Part shown: in pieces, positions 35,547 through 46,883 of the stretch
How the letters are laid out: each line of letters starts with the position of its first letter
How positions within the stretch are numbered: the first letter of the stretch is position 1
Assembly: GCA_031292355.1 (NCBI GenBank)
Contig: JARLHI010000042.1
Location: 152,820 to 216,819, forward strand
Reading direction: 5' to 3'
Source: Candidatus Obscuribacterales bacterium
GTDB lineage: Bacteria > Cyanobacteriota > Vampirovibrionia > Obscuribacterales > Obscuribacteraceae
DNA length: 64,000 nucleotides
Position numbers and translations under genes: made by a program
Notes under the pieces: model-generated
Seen by the model: the letters and a program-made list of their open reading frames with translations, nothing else
Told to the model about the DNA's origin: nothing
Databases searched by the model: none

Positions 35547-37717
35547 GGCAGCGCCCAGATTCTTTTTGCTTCGCAGTGTGTCGCGAATGACTGGAAGAAG
35601 TTGGCTCGACGCCACTGTGCATCGGCCAAATTGAAAAGAGCTTTAGCTCGATTGAGATCATCTTTTCCCTTTAAATTAGTGAATTTATCTACCGAAACTT
35701 GAAAGGCGGTTTCGGCTTTAGCGTAGGCATCTTCCTTCATATAAGCTAGTCCGAGCTGATTTTCGCAAACTGCAATATTGAAATCGCAATTTTCCTTTTG
35801 ACCTTTCCAGGCTGTAAGTGCCTTTTGATAAAGGGGAACAGCAATTCGATTTTGATCGTGCTTGAGCAAATAGTCAGCCATCTGAGAGACTTCCATCGGC
35901 ATCTCGGCGACGCGATCAGCAATCCTTGACTCATGGAAAATGTATCGTACAAATTCGGTATTATCGACTTTTGCCGGATCAAAATTGCCCACGGCTTCAA
36001 AAGCCTCACACAAAACAGCAAGGTTTTTGACGCTTTCGACACGCACATCAAGCTTTGCAGCGCCAATAAGATACTCGGCTTTGGAACCAGCAACAGTCGC
36101 TTCCTGCATTCGTCCTTGACGCACCAGGCACTCGGCAGCTCCAGCATAAACTGGAATCAACTGCTCAGCAAAGCCGAGACCCAGATTCATCTCACCGGCG
36201 ATATCGCTTGCGACTTTATAATTCATCAGCGCTTCATCATACTTATGCGCCTTTCTATAGAAATCACCAATTGCGCGTGCCTGCTCAATTCGTTCAATGG
36301 AGAGCTTGGGCGCATCCGAACTATTTCTAGCAGCATTCAATAAGTGTTCCGTTTTTCTGAATTGTTCCACCGACATAGAACTCTCTGACGGAGCTGCAGC
36401 CCAGGTGATACCACGCTCGGTGCCGACAGGATCATGCGTGGCGAGCATCGGTGTGAGCCAGAGCAAGATCACCGCTGTCAGCACTAACAATGCGCCGCAT
36501 AAGACTCCAACCAGACGCTTCGAGCTACCCAGTTGATTGGTGATATTGCGATAAAACGCCGATATACGCAAGCGTATTTGAGCAAAAGCTGCCAGATTTT
36601 TATTGGCCAGCTCACTTGCAGAATCGATATCCGATTTTAGTTGAAGAATAGACTGATAACGCTGATCAGGATTTTTTTGCATCGACTTGAGAATGATTTC
36701 GTCAAGTCGTTGCGTCAGACGAATGTCTTCATTAATACCAGAAAGCGGGCGTGGCGTCTCGTTAATTTGACGGTACATTGTACCGAGAGCATTACTACCA
36801 ATAAGTGGTGGCTCACCCGTAAGAGCCTCATACATCAAACAGCCCATCGAATAAATATCAGAACGAGCATCGAGCTTTTTACCGAGACATTGTTCTGGAC
36901 TCATATAAGGCGGACTGCCGAAAAGCTCACCGGTAGTCGTTTCTTTGATAGATGGATCGCCTTCTTGAGGGAACAGTTTTGCGATACCGAAATCCACTAC
37001 TTTGACAAAATAATCGTCGTTTGGTTTGCGCAGAATCATGATATTGCTTGGCTTCATATCGCGATGAACAACGCCATGCCGATGCGCTTCGCCAAGCGCC
37101 GCGCAGACCTGACTGAAAACATGCAGACAAACATTGAGAGGCAGACTGCCTTCTCTTTTGATCAATGTAGATAACGACTCACCGTCAAGAAAATCCATGA
37201 TCAGGTAAGGCTGACGATCCTTACCCATGCCCATGTCATGGATAGCGATGGCGTTTGGATGATCGATACGAGCAGCTGCAGTTGCTTCCTGTTGAAAGCG
37301 ACGGAAAAGGTGTGCATCAGAGACCAAATGCGCATGCATAAGCTTTACTGCAACATCGCGTTGCGTGATGATGTGCCGCGCGCGATAAACGGCCCCCATA
37401 CCACCTCGTCCAAGTAATTCAACGAGTTCATATTTATCAGCCAGAACTGTACCAAGAAGCAGATCAATTTCAGGTTGATCCATTTCAGCTTCGTTTAGAA
37501 AATCAGGATATTGCCCTTCAGGACGTTCTCTTGGACCACTATTGCTTTGTCTAAGCGATGAAGGCTCGTTAATCAAAGCAGGATTGAAGGACATCATGCC
37601 TTTTTGCGCTTTGATATTGTCTTGCTCAATCTGCTTTTGACGCGCAGCTTCGCGACCATGCACTGATGGAAGAGTCGGCTCGGTGCCGTCACTATTGAAT
37701 TTAGGTGGAGTGTTCAT
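35534..37717 (-). CDS. Ser/Thr protein kinase (PknB-like) with TM segment and TPR domain
   Basis: This is a 727-residue protein. The N-terminal 90 residues are polar. The kinase domain follows, with the glycine loop GRGGMGAVYRAR, Lys125 in VAVKLM, catalytic Asp220 in VVHRDMKPSN, DFG at 242-244 and the activation-loop end GSPPYMSPEQCLGKKLDARS. All key residues are present, so it should be active. One membrane segment (VGVLCGALLVLTAVILLWL) separates it from an outside TPR region (YEALMNYKVASDIAG, then YMKEDAYAKAETAFQVSVDK). Start chosen at ATG 37717. The extracytoplasmic TPRs probably sense a ligand or partner. Confidence 0.92.
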   Translation of the reverse strand: MNTPPKFNSDGTEPTLPSVHGREAARQKQIEQDNIKAQKGMMSFNPALINEPSSLRQSNSGPRERPEGQYPDFLNEAEMDQPEIDLLLGTVLADKYELVELLGRGGMGAVYRARHIITQRDVAVKLMHAHLVSDAHLFRRFQQEATAAARIDHPNAIAIHDMGMGKDRQPYLIMDFLDGESLSTLIKREGSLPLNVCLHVFSQVCAALGEAHRHGVVHRDMKPSNIMILRKPNDDYFVKVVDFGIAKLFPQEGDPSIKETTTGELFGSPPYMSPEQCLGKKLDARSDIYSMGCLMYEALTGEPPLIGSNALGTMYRQINETPRPLSGINEDIRLTQRLDEIILKSMQKNPDQRYQSILQLKSDIDSASELANKNLAAFAQIRLRISAFYRNITNQLGSSKRLVGVLCGALLVLTAVILLWLTPMLATHDPVGTERGITWAAAPSESSMSVEQFRKTEHLLNAARNSSDAPKLSIERIEQARAIGDFYRKAHKYDEALMNYKVASDIAGEMNLGLGFAEQLIPVYAGAAECLVRQGRMQEATVAGSKAEYLIGAAKLDVRVESVKNLAVLCEAFEAVGNFDPAKVDNTEFVRYIFHESRIADRVAEMPMEVSQMADYLLKHDQNRIAVPLYQKALTAWKGQKENCDFNIAVCENQLGLAYMKEDAYAKAETAFQVSVDKFTNLKGKDDLNRAKALFNLADAQWRRANFFQSFATHCEAKRIWALPHNS

Positions 37718-37826
37718 GGCTGCCAGATAAACTCGTACACATAAAATGTGCCCGAAAAGCACGACTCCTAACGCTTAAAAAGTCTCACAGGCTCGCAGAT
37801 TGATGATTTATCAGAAGCACACTCCC

Positions 37827-39383
37827 TCATCCGGGAATCTCTTCTGGCACCAGTGTTGCTTTCCCGACTTGCACATCCGGCACTATAAGCGCAAGAAGAA
37901 CAATCGCCAGAGAGATCGCAAACATCAAAACAAACGTACTGTGCAAAGAATTTTGTAAAACGTCAGCCAGAACACCAGTGACACTAGCAGCTTGATTCGA
38001 AGGTGAATTTGAATGTACTTCGAGCAATCGACGCAATTGCTCAGAACTGACAGGAGCCATACCTTTCACATGCGACAGCCCATAGTTGAGCATTGCACCA
38101 AATATAGTAGCACCGAGCATACTACCAAGATTTCTCGAAAACAAAGCAGACGAAGTGACACTGCCTTTCTGCGTCCAGTCGACTGTTTCTTGAATAAGAA
38201 TAAGCGAACTGACGCTAAGCAGCCCCATACCGAAGCCCATAATCAATGACCCAAAACCTGCCACGTACGGTGAATATGATGGCGTCAAAAGAGTAAATAT
38301 CATCGCGCCAACTGGAATGACGGCGCTACCAGCAATGATGACGCGCCTGAGACCATGTTTTGGAAATAAACGAGTAGCTAAGGTTGCTCCTGCCGGCCAC
38401 CCAAGCAACATCATCGTCAAAGCTAGACCAGCCACAATTGGCGACTGATGCAAAACACCTTGAACGTACATAGGCAAAAACGTTGTTAGTCCCATGAGAG
38501 CCATGGACGCAAGCACACCGGTACCATTTGCTACAGCTATCGCTTTGCGGCTCCAGAGAGCAAATGAAATCATCGGGTCCGCGGCCTTGCGCTCCACTAA
38601 CACAAACAAAGTCGCAGATAAGGCAAAAATTGCCGAAGCGATAACCACTACCAGAGTTTTGTCTGAACCTATTTCAGTAAGCACAGTCAAAAGCGAAGCA
38701 ACCGCGATCGTAAACGTACAGGCACCAGCCCAATCAATCGAGCACTGCTTTAATTTAGTGTCTTCTTTTAAGAACGCCATGAAGCCGAGAGCCGCTGCGA
38801 TCCCAACCGGTACATTGATCCAGAACACATACGACCAGGTGAGCTCACGCATGATGAGACCACCTATTAAAGGGCCAATAACTGCTGAAATTGCCCAGAC
38901 GCTGGCCAAATATCCCTGCACTTTCGCTCGTTCATGGCCTGGATAAAGATCCGCCACAATAGTCAAAGCAACTGGTTGCACTGCTCCAGCGCCTGCTCCT
39001 TGAAGAAGCCTGAAAATAATCATCGAGGGCATAGACCAGGCGAAACCAGCAAGAATAGAGCTAACGAGAAAAATAGCTATACCGAGCAACATCACAGGTT
39101 TGCGCCCTTTGAGGTCGGCAAGTTTACCGAAGACAACAGTCATCGCGGTCTGCGTCAAAAGGAAGGACGTAAACACCCAGCTGTAAAGATTGAGACCGCC
39201 CAATTGCGCAACTATCTGCGGCATTGCTGTTGATACTATTGTTGCTTCGATTGCTACCATCGACATCGTCGCCATTACTGCTGCTATTACAAGTCCGCGT
39301 GATTTCTGCACCACTTGAGTGGATGCTTTCCGAGGCTCAGTAATATTTGGAATCTCTTGTCGCTCAGTCGATGGGTTGGACAT
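37827..39383 (-). CDS. MFS transporter, DHA2 (14-segment) drug exporter type
   Basis: This 518-residue exporter has about 14 membrane segments. The DHA2-type motif VFGKLADLKGRKPVML follows segment 2, and RLLQGAGAGAVQPVALTIVA is typical of the multidrug EmrB/QacA group. It starts 17 nt after the cysK stop and so is likely co-transcribed with cysK. The substrate is unknown. Confidence 0.91.
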   Translation of the reverse strand: MSNPSTERQEIPNITEPRKASTQVVQKSRGLVIAAVMATMSMVAIEATIVSTAMPQIVAQLGGLNLYSWVFTSFLLTQTAMTVVFGKLADLKGRKPVMLLGIAIFLVSSILAGFAWSMPSMIIFRLLQGAGAGAVQPVALTIVADLYPGHERAKVQGYLASVWAISAVIGPLIGGLIMRELTWSYVFWINVPVGIAAALGFMAFLKEDTKLKQCSIDWAGACTFTIAVASLLTVLTEIGSDKTLVVVIASAIFALSATLFVLVERKAADPMISFALWSRKAIAVANGTGVLASMALMGLTTFLPMYVQGVLHQSPIVAGLALTMMLLGWPAGATLATRLFPKHGLRRVIIAGSAVIPVGAMIFTLLTPSYSPYVAGFGSLIMGFGMGLLSVSSLILIQETVDWTQKGSVTSSALFSRNLGSMLGATIFGAMLNYGLSHVKGMAPVSSEQLRRLLEVHSNSPSNQAASVTGVLADVLQNSLHSTFVLMFAISLAIVLLALIVPDVQVGKATLVPEEIPG

Positions 39384-39400
39384 TGAGGGGTGCCTTTTAA

Positions 39401-40351
39401 CTAGGTCGGGTCAGCAAAAAGCGGAGTGGATAAATATCGTTCGCCAGTGCTACAGAAAATGGTCACAATCAGCTTTCCCTTATTCTCTGGGCGCCTGGCC
39501 ACAATTTGGCTAGCATAAAGATTGGCACCACTGCTGATACCGGCGAGAATGCCCTCTTCCTTAGCAATGCGTCGGCCTGTTTCAAGAGCCTGATCGTTTG
39601 TCACCTGAATTACTTCATCAATTATCGACAGGTCTAAATTACCGGGCACAAAACCAGCGCCGATACCTTGAATCTTATGAGGACCAGGCTTTACTTCCTG
39701 TTTATTCAACGTCTGAGTGATGACAGGGCTGTCAGTTGGCTCAACAGCAATTATTTGAATTTTTGGATTACGTTGTTTAAGCACTTGCCCCACACCAGAT
39801 ATGGTGCCGCCCGTGCCGACCCCTGCCACGAAAATATCGATTTTTCCATCTGTGTCGCGCCAAATTTCTTCAGCGGTTGTTTCACGATGGACTTTTGGGT
39901 TAGCCGGATTATCGAATTGACCGGGCATAAAAGCATTTTCTGTTGTTTTCACCAATTCGTTCGCTCTTGCAATAGCGCCCTTCATCCCTTCCGCTCCAGG
40001 AGTTAAAACAAGCTCGGCTCCAAGAGCGGCAAGCAATTTCCGTCTTTCAATGGACATCGTCTCTGGCATTGTCAAAATCAATTTATAGCCACGAGCAGCC
40101 GCAACGAATGCAAGCGCAATGCCGGTATTGCCTGAAGTTGGCTCTATCAGCACCGATTTGCCAGCTTCAATCTTGCCCGACTTTTCGGCATCTTCAATCA
40201 TTGCCACGCCAATTCGATCTTTGACAGAACTAAGAGGATTGAAAAATTCCAATTTTGCAGCAATGGTGGCATCGATGCCGTCCATCATGCGTCCGATTCT
40301 CACAAGCGGACTATTGCCGGCTAATCTCGTAATGTCCTGGGCTATCGGCAT
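39401..40351 (-). CDS. cysK: Cysteine synthase (O-acetylserine sulfhydrylase)
   Basis: This 316-residue PLP enzyme makes cysteine from O-acetylserine and sulfide. PLP Lys44 lies in [16 protein letters not shown], the phosphate loop is [10 protein letters not shown], and [12 protein letters not shown] near the C-terminus is typical of CysK. It lacks the CBS domains of the beta-synthase at 16848-18260. GAGGG lies 6 nt before the ATG. The exporter gene follows after 17 nt. Confidence 0.93.
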   Translation of the reverse strand: MPIAQDITRLAGNSPLVRIGRMMDGIDATIAAKLEFFNPLSSVKDRIGVAMIEDAEKSGKIEAGKSVLIEPTSGNTGIALAFVAAARGYKLILTMPETMSIERRKLLAALGAELVLTPGAEGMKGAIARANELVKTTENAFMPGQFDNPANPKVHRETTAEEIWRDTDGKIDIFVAGVGTGGTISGVGQVLKQRNPKIQIIAVEPTDSPVITQTLNKQEVKPGPHKIQGIGAGFVPGNLDLSIIDEVIQVTNDQALETGRRIAKEEGILAGISSGANLYASQIVARRPENKGKLIVTIFCSTGERYLSTPLFADPT

Positions 40352-40411
40352 TTTAATCCCTCACTTAGCAATACGCGGTTTCTCTAGATTCAAGAATATA
40401 GAGAAAACAAA

Positions 40412-40438
40412 GCACATGCTCAAACTGTGAGCATGTGC
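40412..40438 (-). terminator. Rho-independent terminator of the K+ channel/DUF1292 operon
   Basis: A perfect 11-bp stem (GCACATGCTCA at 40412-40422 with TGAGCATGTGC at 40428-40438) has a 5-nt loop. On the minus strand it is followed by TTTGTTTTC. It lies 40 nt after the DUF1292 stop. Confidence 0.85.
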
Positions 40439-40476
40439 AAAGATGAATTGATCGAATTAAACCAGATTAGACCAAG

Positions 40477-40806
40477 TTAGTCGTGACTGTGTTCTTCTTC
40501 AGCAGCAGCGGCTAATTCTTCGACGTGTTTTACAACGCGTTCGAATTCTTCATCGCTTTCAATAGTTTGAAAAATGGATTGATCATCTCTTTGCACAAGA
40601 CGCATGATCACCAACGAACCCTCATCATCAGCGGCTTCGGCTTCTTCTGTTTTTTCAGGCTCACCCATCTTCAACAACAAGGCGTACTCTTGATTGTCAA
40701 ATTCAAAAATGTCAAGAATCTGGCACGAATAAGAATGTCCGTCTTCTCCTTCGAGAGTGATTACGGCCTCTTCTTGTTGTTGGGTCTGTGCTTCATTGCT
40801 GGTCAT
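40477..40806 (-). CDS. DUF1292-family protein
   Basis: This 109-residue acidic protein has the DUF1292 (YrzB-like) core ITLEGEDGHSYSCQILDIFE and EYALLLKMGE, followed by LVIMRLVQRDDQSIFQTIES. In Firmicutes such genes sit near ruvX/yrrK; the function is unknown. Here it follows the K+ channel gene by 20 nt and ends in an acidic EEEHSHD tail. AGAGGA precedes the ATG. Confidence 0.85.
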   Translation of the reverse strand: MTSNEAQTQQQEEAVITLEGEDGHSYSCQILDIFEFDNQEYALLLKMGEPEKTEEAEAADDEGSLVIMRLVQRDDQSIFQTIESDEEFERVVKHVEELAAAAEEEHSHD

Positions 40807-40826
40807 CGAACATCCTCTTTAGTGGC

Positions 40827-41840
40827 TCAATTTTTCCGGGTGCTTGCAAGAAGAGATAATTTCTTCAGCTCTTGATCAGTACCGAGTGCTATCAATTCAT
40901 CACCCTGCTGAAACACCAGATCAGGTGAGGGATTCGTCAAAAGCTTACCATCTTGGCGCACAGCCAGGATCATCGCGCCCGACGTTTGCTTTATATTCGC
41001 ATCTTTGAGAGCAAGCCCCACCATACCGCTAATCGCTGAAAGCGACACCTGCTCCATGCGCAAATCGTAGCCTGGTGCGTGCATTACGACATCTAAGAAT
41101 TCAGTCACAAGGGGGTGGGTGACCGAAGCAGCCAGTCTTCTGCCACAAATTACATAAGGCGAAATTACCATCGATGCGCCTGCTCTGCGCAACTTACCCT
41201 CAGAACCGGGATTAGCGGCTCTGGAGACGATCGTAATGTTTTCGTTGAGTCCTTTAGCGGACAGAGCGATAAAAGTATTGGCAGTGTCATCTGGCAAACC
41301 ACAAACGATGCCCTTCGCTGAGCCGATTCTTGCTTCGAGCAATATTTCGTCGCTGGAAGCATCCCCTTGTATAACGAGAAAACCCAGCTCCTCCGCCTTC
41401 TTCGCGCGCACGGGGTCATTGTCGACGATGACAAATGGCACACCGTTAACATTAAAGTGATCGCATACTTCCTGCCCGGTTCGACCAAATCCACAAACGA
41501 TTTGATGGTCAGCCAGCTTGACAATTCTTTGCTTCATGCGTCTCCTGGTTAAATTGATTGACATAAAAATTTGCACCATGTCGCTTAACACATAAGCAGC
41601 CACAGCCACACTGGAAAGCAGAAAGATGATGGTGAAAACTTTGCCGGCGTTGTCCAGCTGGTGCACTTCGCCATAGCCAACCGTTGTCAAAGTCGTTGTT
41701 GTCATATAGAGCGAATCAAGAAGACTCCAGTGCTCTATCGACATGAAACCAGTTGTGCCGAACAGAATAAGAGCCGAAACGCGTAGAACGTCGATAACCA
41801 GGCGTTTCTTTAAAGATTGTTGATTGCGGACTACTGGCAA
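40827..41840 (-). CDS. Potassium channel with RCK (TrkA-N/C) domains
   Basis: This 337-residue, two-membrane-helix K+ channel has the selectivity filter TVGYGE at residues 53-58. The NAD-binding motif VCGFGRTGQEV starts the cytoplasmic RCK domain at about 115. The end contains a TrkA-C-like region (SAISGMVGLALKDANIKQ). It is like Methanothermobacter MthK and cyanobacterial relatives. The start is TTG at 41840, without a strong SD. Confidence 0.92.
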   Translation of the reverse strand: MPVVRNQQSLKKRLVIDVLRVSALILFGTTGFMSIEHWSLLDSLYMTTTTLTTVGYGEVHQLDNAGKVFTIIFLLSSVAVAAYVLSDMVQIFMSINLTRRRMKQRIVKLADHQIVCGFGRTGQEVCDHFNVNGVPFVIVDNDPVRAKKAEELGFLVIQGDASSDEILLEARIGSAKGIVCGLPDDTANTFIALSAKGLNENITIVSRAANPGSEGKLRRAGASMVISPYVICGRRLAASVTHPLVTEFLDVVMHAPGYDLRMEQVSLSAISGMVGLALKDANIKQTSGAMILAVRQDGKLLTNPSPDLVFQQGDELIALGTDQELKKLSLLASTRKN

Positions 41841-43570
<1,730 letters not shown>

Positions 43571-43571
<1 letters not shown>

Positions 43572-44203
43572 TGGCGACTGAAACTAAAGAGATCAAAGAC
43601 AAAGAGAAAAAGAAGAAGCACATGGACGAGGCTCCAACGACTCCAGTTGTCGACACCAAAGATGACGCGCCACGCAATATCTTTCTTTTCGGTCGACTGG
43701 AAAATGAAGTAACACTGCCCACAATCAAGAAATTGATGCGCTTCAACGAAAAAGACACAAAGGCTCCAATCAATTTGTACATCAATTCGGCTGGTGGCAA
43801 CGGCTATAACGCCGATGCCATCATCGCCGTGATGCACCAAATCGAAGCGCCGGTTAACACCATTTGTCTGGGGCATGCACTTTCTGGTGCTTGTGAAATT
43901 CTCGCTTCTGGAACGGGCGAAAGGGTTTCTTACGAATTCGCGACTTTGATGTTTCACCAGACTCTCTGGGAGGCTGATGGCGACATTACCAATCTGGAAA
44001 TACAAGCAGCACAAGGGATTCGCTTCCGCGAAGCTCAAGTATCTGTATTGAGTCGTTGCACTGGCAAAGATAAAGACACCATTCGCAAAGACATCGAACG
44101 CGACCACTATATGTCTGCACGCGACGCCAAAGAATATGGAATTATCGACCGAATCATCACCCATGGTAAGGGCAAAGGTTCGCAAGACAAAAAGCACAAA
44201 TAG
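43571..44203 (+). CDS. ClpP-family serine protease-like protein inside the atp operon
   Basis: This 210-residue ClpP/crotonase-fold peptidase-like protein has an intact triad: Ser105 in GHALSGACEI, His129 in LMFHQTL and Asp174 in IRKDIERD. The core motifs NLYINSAGGNGYNADA and YMSARDAKEYGIIDRII align well with ClpP. The N-terminal 35 residues are Lys/Glu-rich (KEIKDKEKKKKHMDE) and lack the usual axial-loop segment, so canonical docking to ClpX or ClpA is doubtful. It overlaps atpD by 1 nt and precedes atpC by 19 nt, so it is in the same transcript. Confidence 0.87.
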
Positions 44204-44222
44204 TGCCTGGAGGTTTTAGATC

Positions 44223-44672
44223 ATGGCCGATACACTAACGCTAAAAATCATCACGCCTGATGCCGTGGTTTTAGAAGCCCAAGTTGACTCAGTGACAGCC
44301 ACTGCCATTGACGGTCAATTGCAAATATTGCCGCACCACATTCCGCTTGTAACCGCCCTCGCTATAGACGTCTTGCACTATCGCACCGGTAAAACCGAAG
44401 AAACGGTTGCTGTACTTGGCGGGCTTTTAGAAGTCGGCGAAAATGTAGTTACTGTTTTAAGCGACACCGCTGAACTCGGTCACGAAATAAACGAAGCACA
44501 AGCCCACGAAGCAATGGCTAAAGCTGCTGCTGAAAAAACGACGAAGCTAGACAAAATGGAAACTTACGAAACTGAAATGGCCATTTCAAAAGCGATGGCT
44601 AGAGTGCGCGCTGTTGAGCACGTCAAACGTCGTCGCGGTCTGCACGCAAGCCACTCCAACCTGAACAACTAA
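44223..44672 (+). CDS. atpC: ATP synthase F1 epsilon subunit
   Basis: This 149-residue epsilon subunit has the N-terminal beta barrel (LTLKIITPDAVVLEAQVDSV, GQLQILPHHIPLVTAL) and the C-terminal helical hairpin (AQAHEAMAKAAAEKTTKL). It couples gamma rotation to catalysis and inhibits ATP hydrolysis. GGAGG lies in front of the ATG. It is the last gene of the operon. Confidence 0.95.
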   Translation: MADTLTLKIITPDAVVLEAQVDSVTATAIDGQLQILPHHIPLVTALAIDVLHYRTGKTEETVAVLGGLLEVGENVVTVLSDTAELGHEINEAQAHEAMAKAAAEKTTKLDKMETYETEMAISKAMARVRAVEHVKRRRGLHASHSNLNN

Positions 44673-44678
44673 TCAAAA

Positions 44679-45641
44679 TTAAGGCTCAGCTTTAATTAGC
44701 AAACACGATTTAACAATGGTCTGCGGCTCACGTCCGCAGACCATTTTGCATTGTGGCTCACTTTTATTTTCTGCGTTGCTTTTTACAACCATGGTCGTAG
44801 ATGTGCCACCATCAAAATTCATCGCTTCCACACAACCCAGAGTCCTGAGCAAATCAGCCAGCTGAGGGAGAGTCATGCCCGACGAAAATTCTTCTTGTTT
44901 CGGACCGGCAATACAAAGAATAATCAGTCTGTCATCGCGTGTGATACCAACAGCAGTACGAGCAGCGGTTTTCAGAACACCAATTGAATCTGTTTGAACG
45001 CCACCACTATCAGTGCGCAAAAAAGCTTCTTCTTTAGCCGTAAGAGTTGGTAGCAAACGAGGCCCGGCTTGCAAAGCATGTTTTAAAATGTAGCCTGAAG
45101 GCAACGGTTCATTGTGATTCTGAATGCGTATGGTCGCTTGACCTTTGCCGTTGACCAGCACACGAAGCTCAGAGCGATTATAGATAGCATCAAGAAACGG
45201 TTTGAGTTTGACATTATTGACAAGCGCTGCGTTGTCCTTTGGATCGCACACGAGTTGTCCATTTACTGTGACGTAGCTTGCACTCAGACCACCATGAATA
45301 TTGAAATATCCACCATTCACAGCGGCTATGGTATTTTCTTGAGCAGAGGCAGAAAGCGTCGTGCAAACTGGATCATTGGCCGAGGGCTCAAGAGACAACT
45401 TCGCTTTATGCAAAGGCATAACAATCATGTATGCCTTATTGTGATCTTCCGTATCAAATTCGCAATAGCGAACTTCTTTTCCGGCATCTAAGTAAGAGTG
45501 TACCGGAATAGATTTCCAACCAATGTTACCCTTATCGTCAAGCAATTTAGTTTTAGGAGCATCGACTGCGTGCACTGCTGAACTCAGGACTAAAAGCGAA
45601 AAGAGACAAAGACACGCTACACCAATGTTCCCCATAAACAC
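44679..45641 (-). CDS. Secreted phosphodiester glycosidase-like protein (NAGPA domain)
   Basis: This 320-residue exported protein has a signal sequence (GVACLCLFSLLVLSSAVHA). The phosphodiester glycosidase (DUF2233/NAGPA) motifs TIAAVNGGYFNIHGG, ARTAVGITRDDRLIILCIAG and AMNFDGGTSTTMVVKS are present. In animals the relative uncovers mannose-6-phosphate; bacterial members are thought to cut sugar phosphodiesters in envelope polymers. It starts 2 nt after the TPR gene stop, so both form an operon. The start is GTG 45641, with an ATG two codons later. Confidence 0.87.
   Translation of the reverse strand: MFMGNIGVACLCLFSLLVLSSAVHAVDAPKTKLLDDKGNIGWKSIPVHSYLDAGKEVRYCEFDTEDHNKAYMIVMPLHKAKLSLEPSANDPVCTTLSASAQENTIAAVNGGYFNIHGGLSASYVTVNGQLVCDPKDNAALVNNVKLKPFLDAIYNRSELRVLVNGKGQATIRIQNHNEPLPSGYILKHALQAGPRLLPTLTAKEEAFLRTDSGGVQTDSIGVLKTAARTAVGITRDDRLIILCIAGPKQEEFSSGMTLPQLADLLRTLGCVEAMNFDGGTSTTMVVKSNAENKSEPQCKMVCGREPQTIVKSCLLIKAEP
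44715..44745 (+). terminator. Probable terminator of the atpD-clpP-atpC operon
   Basis: A 12-bp perfect stem (44715-44726 with 44734-44745, loop CTCACGT) is followed by TTTGCATTGT. It lies 43 nt past the atpC stop but entirely inside the 3' coding end of the convergent glycosidase-like gene. Confidence 0.65.
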
Positions 45642-45643
45642 AG

Positions 45644-46723
45644 TTACTTGCTCTCGCCGGTTGATTTGGACTTGCCAGCAGCGATGAAGTCGTAAGAAAT
45701 CGTTTTGGGCAAGCTTGGATCAAGAAATTGAGCGCGGGCTATATCGGCCGCTGCCGAATCATCGTTGCCCATTTTATGATGGAAGAAAGCACGACCAAGC
45801 AAATAAAGTGGCTTAGAGGGTTGCAATTCAATAGCACGAGTGAACGATTCAAGTGCTTTATCGTTGACGTTTAGTTGTTCATTGTCGCGGCCGAGCATAA
45901 ACCAACCTTCAGCGTTGTTAACGGCGATGTCTGTCTCGTGGGTGTGAGTCGTCGCACTTTTACGAGCCTCTTTGTTGATCAAATAATCATGACCATCTTT
46001 TTTGATAATTTCACTGGTGTCTTTATTTGGTTTATATAAAACTTTGACGCTGGAATCTTCAGAAGACGGTACGCATATGCCACCATAAGCGGTGCCTGGG
46101 AAGAAATAGCCGATGGCCGCTTGATTGACAACCTGCTTAAAGGCCTGCTCGTAGTCTTTGACAGCATTGTCGCTACTGCCTAGATTGACAGTGTCTTTAT
46201 TAACGCCAGCCTTAGTCATCCCGATTGTATTGCTAGAAACTTTCGCAATCTCATTTGGTTGAGCGCCAGCTTGAGCCGCTGGCGACAGGGCACGATTTTG
46301 CATGGCGCTTACCAGTTCAGGATTGATGCGCATCGCCTTCACATAGTCTTCAATCGCTTTAGCATCATTTCCCAATTTAGCGTTAGCACTGCCTCTCCAC
46401 AAATAGATCTGGTCATTTTCCTGGAGCGTGAGAGCTCTGTCGAAGTCTGTAATTGCCTGCTGTGGATCTTGCATGCAATAAAAACACTGTCCGCGACGAA
46501 AGATAGCGTTCACATCCCGTGGGCTGTTGCTGATTGCTTCTGTGAAAACTCCCTCTGCCGCGCGGAAGTTTTTTCTCTGCATCAATGTGCACCCCTGCTC
46601 GAACAAAGCAGAAGACGTGGCATATGCCGGAGCCGGAATCATGACCGACGACGTTAAGGCTGTAAAGGTCATGGCAAGCGAGATTGCACCGACAATTTTA
46701 AACCTGGTTCGCTCAGCTTTCAT
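45644..46723 (-). CDS. Exported TPR protein
   Basis: This 359-residue protein has a signal peptide (FKIVGAISLAMTFTALTSS, cleavage near PAYA). Three TPRs follow at about 38-140 (LFEQGCTLMQRKNFRAAEGV, IFRRGQCFYCMQDPQQAITD). A 110-residue non-repeat region comes next, then more TPRs (AEGWFMLGRDNEQLNVNDKA). GAGG precedes the ATG. It is the first gene of an operon with the glycosidase-like gene, which suggests a shared envelope role. Confidence 0.83.
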   Translation of the reverse strand: MKAERTRFKIVGAISLAMTFTALTSSVMIPAPAYATSSALFEQGCTLMQRKNFRAAEGVFTEAISNSPRDVNAIFRRGQCFYCMQDPQQAITDFDRALTLQENDQIYLWRGSANAKLGNDAKAIEDYVKAMRINPELVSAMQNRALSPAAQAGAQPNEIAKVSSNTIGMTKAGVNKDTVNLGSSDNAVKDYEQAFKQVVNQAAIGYFFPGTAYGGICVPSSEDSSVKVLYKPNKDTSEIIKKDGHDYLINKEARKSATTHTHETDIAVNNAEGWFMLGRDNEQLNVNDKALESFTRAIELQPSKPLYLLGRAFFHHKMGNDDSAAADIARAQFLDPSLPKTISYDFIAAGKSKSTGESK

Positions 46724-46819
46724 CCTCTATCCTCGTCGTAAAATAATGACATTGCCTATCTTGCTATAGCTTAGCGCATTGAGATCAATCTAAAAATGGG
46801 CCAAAAACAGGTTATGAAA

Positions 46820-46847
46820 AAGCCGCCCATTTTGCAATAGGCGGCTT
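46820..46847 (-). terminator. Rho-independent terminator of the aldehyde dehydrogenase gene
   Basis: AAGCCGCC (46820-46827) pairs with GGCGGCTT (46840-46847), 8 bp with a 12-nt loop. On the minus strand the stem ends in CTTTTTC. It is 37 nt past the stop. Confidence 0.85.
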
Positions 46848-46883
46848 CTTTTCAAGAGATAATCAATTCAGGTCAAGGAGATC

